From CAZTII01 sp964613305 (GTDB lineage Bacteria; Bacillota_I; Bacilli_A; Erysipelotrichales; Erysipelotrichaceae), in assembly GCA_964613305.1 (NCBI GenBank), contig CAZTII010000035.1, positions 1 through 17,649 of the forward strand: a DNA stretch of 17,649 nt, read 5' to 3'. Made by a program: the position numbers and the translations under genes. Every line of letters begins with the position of its first letter. The stretch's first letter is position 1. Below, piece by piece: positions 14,038 to 17,649 of the stretch. The notes under the pieces are model-generated. The model ran no database searches, was not told the origin of the DNA, and saw nothing but the letters and a program-made list of their open reading frames with translations.

Positions 14038-16425
14038 ATGGATATAAATGAACTTGTAAAGACAATGACACTGAAAGAAAAGGCGGATTTTTTATCAGGT
14101 AAAAACTTTTGGCAAAGTCGTTCGATTGAACGCTTATCGATTCCATCGTTTGTATTATCGGATGGACCTTTTGGATTGCGTCGTCAAAAAGATGGTGATG
14201 ATCATTTGGGCATTGTTCATAGTGAATTGGCTACTTGTTTTCCAACTCTGTCCATACTATCCTGCAGTTTTGATGAACAATGCATAGAAAAGATGGCCAA
14301 CGCACTTGCGATTGAAGCGATTCAACAGAAAATAGGTGTTGTTTTAGGGCCTGGAATTAATATTAAACGAAATCCATTGTGTGGTAGAAATTTTGAATAT
14401 TTTAGTGAGGATCCATATTTAAGTGGAAGACTTGCTGTTCATTATATACGAAGCATGCAACGTCATTGTGTTGCTGCTTGTGTGAAGCATTATTGTTGTA
14501 ATAATCAGGAAGAGAGACGAATGGCAGTAGATAGTATTGTCGATGAAAGGGCACTTGTAGAATTGTATCTTATGCCATTTGAGATGGCTATTACTGAAGG
14601 GAAAAGCAAAGCTTTAATGTCATCGTACAATAAAATAAATGGTACATACGCGAATGAAAACACGTATTTATTACAATATATTTTACGTAAAAAATGGGGG
14701 TTTGATGGAGTTGTAGTTTCCGATTGGGGAGGATGTAGTAATGTCGTTAATTCCATTTGGGCTACAAGTACACTACAAATGCCTGGAAATGTACCGGAAT
14801 ATAGCACGAAAATAATTGAAGCGGTTCATCGTGGCGACTTAGAAATGAGTTTTATTGATGACAGTGTGCGTCGCATTCTAGAGCTAAATGACTATGTACA
14901 AGAAGCTAAAGAAATAGAGGTTGATAAATTACAACATCATTCCTTAGCGGTTGAATTAGCTCAACAGTCCATGGTTTTATTGAAAAACGATAATGTATTA
15001 CCACTTGAAGCAGGGTGCCGTATAGCCATTATTGGGGATACAGCGTTTAACCCACTAATACAAGGACAGGGATCTTCTCGTGTAAATCCAACAATAAATC
15101 AATCGGTTTGTGAAATAGTGTATCATTATGATTTTACCGTAGTCGGTATGGCGCAAGGTTATAAGCGAGGAAATAAGGGAAGTGAAAGACTAGAACAACA
15201 AGCACTTGATGTTGGAAAAGAGGCAGATGTTCTACTCTATTTTATGGGGAATGACGATGAAAGCGAAGGATATGATCGAGTAAATGCCAAAATGCCGGCA
15301 AACCAAGTTTCCTTATTAAAAAAGTTAATACAACTTCAGAAGAGAATAGTCGTGATTCTTGCGTGTGGAGCAATGGTGGAGTTGCCTTGGATTGATTCAG
15401 TAGATGCGCTACTATATAGTGGTTTAGCTGGACAAGGAAGTAGCAAGGCGGTATTAGATATTTTGCGTGGGATTGTTAATCCTAGCGGTAAGTTATCAGA
15501 AACATTTTATAAAAACTATAGTGATTGTTCAAGTTTTCCGTATTTTCCAGGAAAAGAGAAAACAGTAGAATATCGAGAAAGTATATTTGTTGGTTATCGA
15601 TATACGGATACATTCAATATTCCAGTATTATTTCCATTTGGCTATGGCTTAAGTTATACAACATTTTCTATTGATCAGTGTCGGGTTAATGATACTCAAG
15701 TAAAATGTTTAATAACAAATACGGGATTAAGAGCAGGAAGTGAAGTTGTACAATTGTATGTTGGAAAGTTGAATAGTGCGTTGTATCGAGCAAAAAAAGA
15801 GTTAAAAGGTTTTAAAAAGGTGTATCTACAACCAAATGAATCAAAAGAAATAACGATTGATTTCGATGATAAAACATTTAGAGTGTATGATATTGAAGCA
15901 AGAAAATGGGAGATTGAAGCTGGTGACTATACAATCAGCATCAACGTTTCAAGTGTTGATTGTTGTTGGTCGACAACGATACATAAGCCAGGAAAAATGT
16001 TTGATTGTCAAAAACAAACATCTCCATATTACACAGGGTGTTTACATCATGTTTCTAAAAATGATTTTGAAGCAATAGTAGAACGTCAAGTAAGCGATGG
16101 AAAATTCAATCGCAGTGTTAATTTAGAATTGAATGATACGATTTCACAATTAAACTATGCAAAAAGCATAGTTATTCGTTCATTGTTTTCAATTTTTATG
16201 ATGATAACGGCGATATTGCCTGAAAAAAAGAAGAATTATATCAAAATAGCATTGAATAGTCCGTTTAGGGCAGGATATCAATTTGCTAATGGAAATGTAA
16301 GTGAAGAAATGATGGAATCAATTGTACTGATGGCGAATGGAAATCTACGTCAAGGAATGGTTAACTTTATCGCAACGTATCGTAAAAATAAAGAAAAAAT
16401 GACGAGTAAAGTGGAGAATAAATAA
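14038..16425 (+). CDS. Glycoside hydrolase family 3 beta-glucosidase-type enzyme
   Basis: A 795-residue cytoplasmic glycosidase with no signal peptide. The N-terminal barrel (about 1-285) shows SDGPFGLR (41-48), GPGINIKRNPLCGRNFEYFSEDP and CVKHYCCNNQE, with the nucleophile Asp229 in VVVSDWGG. The alpha/beta sandwich (about 300-500) shows GQGSSRVNP and ESEGYDR, where Glu410 is the likely acid/base. The FnIII domain (about 540-645) starts with PFGYGLSYTTF and has EVVQLYVG. About 145 extra residues follow, mostly helical and including a hydrophobic stretch near 715-730 (IVIRSLFSIFMMITAIL). The family removes terminal beta-glucose or beta-xylose from oligosaccharides or aryl glycosides; exact specificity is open. 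It is a single-gene unit with its own promoter and no sugar transporter beside it. Confidence 0.9.
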   Translation: MDINELVKTMTLKEKADFLSGKNFWQSRSIERLSIPSFVLSDGPFGLRRQKDGDDHLGIVHSELATCFPTLSILSCSFDEQCIEKMANALAIEAIQQKIGVVLGPGINIKRNPLCGRNFEYFSEDPYLSGRLAVHYIRSMQRHCVAACVKHYCCNNQEERRMAVDSIVDERALVELYLMPFEMAITEGKSKALMSSYNKINGTYANENTYLLQYILRKKWGFDGVVVSDWGGCSNVVNSIWATSTLQMPGNVPEYSTKIIEAVHRGDLEMSFIDDSVRRILELNDYVQEAKEIEVDKLQHHSLAVELAQQSMVLLKNDNVLPLEAGCRIAIIGDTAFNPLIQGQGSSRVNPTINQSVCEIVYHYDFTVVGMAQGYKRGNKGSERLEQQALDVGKEADVLLYFMGNDDESEGYDRVNAKMPANQVSLLKKLIQLQKRIVVILACGAMVELPWIDSVDALLYSGLAGQGSSKAVLDILRGIVNPSGKLSETFYKNYSDCSSFPYFPGKEKTVEYRESIFVGYRYTDTFNIPVLFPFGYGLSYTTFSIDQCRVNDTQVKCLITNTGLRAGSEVVQLYVGKLNSALYRAKKELKGFKKVYLQPNESKEITIDFDDKTFRVYDIEARKWEIEAGDYTISINVSSVDCCWSTTIHKPGKMFDCQKQTSPYYTGCLHHVSKNDFEAIVERQVSDGKFNRSVNLELNDTISQLNYAKSIVIRSLFSIFMMITAILPEKKKNYIKIALNSPFRAGYQFANGNVSEEMMESIVLMANGNLRQGMVNFIATYRKNKEKMTSKVENK

Positions 16426-16598
16426 TACTTTTAAACGATATGAAGCTACAAATGAATAGCGATGAAAAAATATTTTTATAAAATTGTCTCCATATAAAGA
16501 ATATTTATAACTTAGTGTACAAATGATTGAACAAAAAGTGAAAAAACGCAGTAGTTTTTATGAAAAATTAATAAAAAAGAAACAAAATTGAAATATAG

Positions 16599-16607
16599 TG
16601 TTATAAT
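16599..16607 (+). promoter_or_regulatory. Extended -10 promoter of the 278-residue gene
   Basis: TGTTATAAT (TG 16599-16600, TATAAT 16602-16607) is an exact extended -10. There is no clear -35. The start would be near 16614, giving a leader of about 69 nt with a strong GGGGAGG ribosome binding site (16669-16675). Confidence 0.6.
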
Positions 16608-16618
16608 ATGTAATAGAT

Positions 16619-16649
16619 AATATGTTTATTTTTTATTTGGTAACATATT
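16619..16649 (+). repeat. Inverted repeat in the leader of the 278-residue gene
   Basis: AATATGTT (16619-16626) and AACATATT (16642-16649) form a perfect 8-bp inverted repeat with a 15-nt T-rich spacer. It lies from about +6 of the predicted transcript and could be an operator or a 5' stabilising hairpin. Confidence 0.35.
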
Positions 16650-16682
16650 TATTGTATAAGCAGGGATAGGGGAGGCTACAAC

Positions 16683-17519
16683 ATGGCAGTGTCTAACATT
16701 TTAAACAGTTTTAAGGATTTACGCAAAGATGGAACTGATTGTGATTTTAATGGTTATTTGGAAGACTACATTGAGATAGTGGAAGACGCGCAATTAAAAT
16801 CATTATTCGAGAAAATCTTTGATATTGATCCTGATTGCAAAATTTGTGTGAACTATCGTTCAGAAATTAATCGCCAAGCAATTTCAAATCAAATTATTCG
16901 TTACAAAGATGCTTTTAAGTTGCAAGGTAAACCAATTGTATACCCATATATTCTATACACGGCAAAAGATGATCAAGAAAGAGCGTTATTGCTTGTTCCA
17001 AAACAAGGGAAAACGTACTTGTACGCTAAAGGATTTTATTTCTGCATGACAGAACCATATAGTGTATTCCAAGATTATCGCAATGAAATCGTTGCTATTG
17101 GTATTGAGAATGAAGAAGAAGTAATATCTGCCTTTAATAAATTATTTACAATGAGAGCAGGAGCGTTGCAACGTGAGATTGATCGTACAAGTTATAGTGA
17201 TTACGAACAATTACAAAGTGATGCGATTGCTGAAGCGACAAGAATTAAAGACGGAGTAATTGAAGAACTTCAAGCATTAGAAGATAAACAAGAAAAAATC
17301 ATAGAAACTGTTGCGAAATGGTTTTTATTGAAGAAAATATCATATGTTCAATATATGGTAAATAAAGATATTTTACTGAGAAATCATGAAGGAAACGTGA
17401 AAAAACAACGTAATCAAGCAAAATTGAACAGTGATGAAATACCGTTTATGTCATATAGTGAATTATGGCGTTGTACTGGTGATAATAAAACTAAAGCTGA
17501 AGAAGTAGTTGAGGAATAA
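16683..17519 (+). CDS. Uncharacterised 278-residue soluble protein
   Basis: I do not recognise this protein. It has no signal peptide or membrane segment. The N-terminal half (about 1-135) looks like a mixed alpha/beta domain with strands such as PIVYPYILYTA and ALLLVPKQGKTYLYAKGFYF. It contains a CxxC pair (Cys52, Cys55 in DPDCKICVNY) and other single Cys at 20, 121 and 264. The second half (about 143-245) is strongly helical and charged, with probable coiled coil around 160-215 (many E/K/Q heptad-like positions), ending in an acidic tail. The gene has an extended -10 promoter, a GGGGAGG ribosome binding site and a tight terminator, so it is a well-expressed single-gene unit. A cytoplasmic structural, stress or adaptor role would fit, but none can be claimed. 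Confidence 0.8.
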   Translation: MAVSNILNSFKDLRKDGTDCDFNGYLEDYIEIVEDAQLKSLFEKIFDIDPDCKICVNYRSEINRQAISNQIIRYKDAFKLQGKPIVYPYILYTAKDDQERALLLVPKQGKTYLYAKGFYFCMTEPYSVFQDYRNEIVAIGIENEEEVISAFNKLFTMRAGALQREIDRTSYSDYEQLQSDAIAEATRIKDGVIEELQALEDKQEKIIETVAKWFLLKKISYVQYMVNKDILLRNHEGNVKKQRNQAKLNSDEIPFMSYSELWRCTGDNKTKAEEVVEE

Positions 17520-17550
17520 ACAATTAGAAGATATTCTAGTTGTTTTTTTT
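17519..17550 (+). terminator. Terminator after the 278-residue gene
   Basis: An 11-bp stem with one wobble pair (AACAATTAGAA 17519-17529, TTCTAGTTGTT 17534-17544) and a 4-nt loop, followed by a T-run. It starts within the stop codon. Confidence 0.88.
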
Positions 17551-17649
17551 ATGAATTAATTGTTTTTCGCATGTTGAAGTGATAAACTGTACAATGGTTA
17601 CTGTTCACACCCCACAAATGAAAAATAAAGGATAAAAATCAAAATATAG
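17551..17649. other. Non-coding window end with a small dyad
   Basis: No gene is seen. AACTGT (17585-17590) and ACTGTT (17600-17605) form a near-symmetric pair around 9 nt, possibly an operator for a gene beyond the window. Confidence 0.3.

Larger units (their letters stand above)
16426..16682 (+). other. AT-rich intergenic region between the GH3 gene and the 278-residue gene
   Basis: The 257-bp gap has no clean terminator for the GH3 gene. The best candidate is a weak A/T stem (AAAAAC 16542-16547, GTTTTT 16554-16559). The right half carries the promoter and leader of the next gene. Confidence 0.6.

Noticed and set aside
16523..16591. A 22-codon frame (MIEQKVKKRSSFYEKLIKKK...) upstream of the 278-residue gene
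   Set aside because: It has no ribosome binding site, lies upstream of the extended -10 promoter in A-rich DNA, and lysine-rich frames arise easily in such sequence.
1..17649. CRISPR arrays, tRNA/rRNA genes, insertion sequences, phage genes
   Set aside because: No direct-repeat array, cloverleaf, transposase or terminal inverted repeats were seen on reading both strands.

Overview
This looks like a chromosomal window from a low-GC Gram-positive bacterium (Bacillota). The evidence is AT-rich DNA, strong GGAGG-type ribosome binding sites, short hairpin-plus-T-run terminators, a Bce-type peptide-sensing module and an O-acetylhomoserine route to methionine. UGA is a normal stop here. The gene mix (MEP-pathway ispF, metY-metA, Bce module, cytoplasmic GH3 enzyme) would suit an Erysipelotrichia-like gut Firmicute, but that placement is inference. 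I see no rRNA, tRNA, CRISPR array, insertion sequence or prophage gene.

Left part (1-2983): a dying sugar-uptake locus. An intact DUF7916-like gene follows the C-terminal half of a cellobiose/lactose-type PTS EIIC gene, both on the minus strand. The EIIC remnant carries a frameshift and an in-frame TGA. It abuts, head to head at about 1905-1918, a plus-strand ROK-family regulator that has lost most of its DNA-binding domain. One deletion that removed the divergent promoter region and both gene heads explains this layout.

Minus-strand block (3015-6884): metA (homoserine O-acetyltransferase) and metY (O-acetylhomoserine sulfhydrylase) form a tight two-gene methionine operon. Upstream of them are a DMT-family transporter and a solitary AbiEi-like antitoxin gene with no toxin partner.

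Plus-strand block (7154-13972): seven genes packed with gaps of at most 9 bp or overlaps: nadK, ispF, response regulator, histidine kinase, ABC ATPase, BceB-like permease and an HD-domain phosphohydrolase. One promoter before nadK and one terminator after the HD gene are visible, so an antimicrobial-peptide detoxification module is built into a housekeeping operon. A possible BceR-type dyad lies in the promoter region before nadK.

Right end (14038-17649): a separately promoted cytoplasmic GH3 glycosidase, then a single-gene unit (extended -10 promoter, strong ribosome binding site, clean terminator) for a 278-residue protein that I do not recognise.
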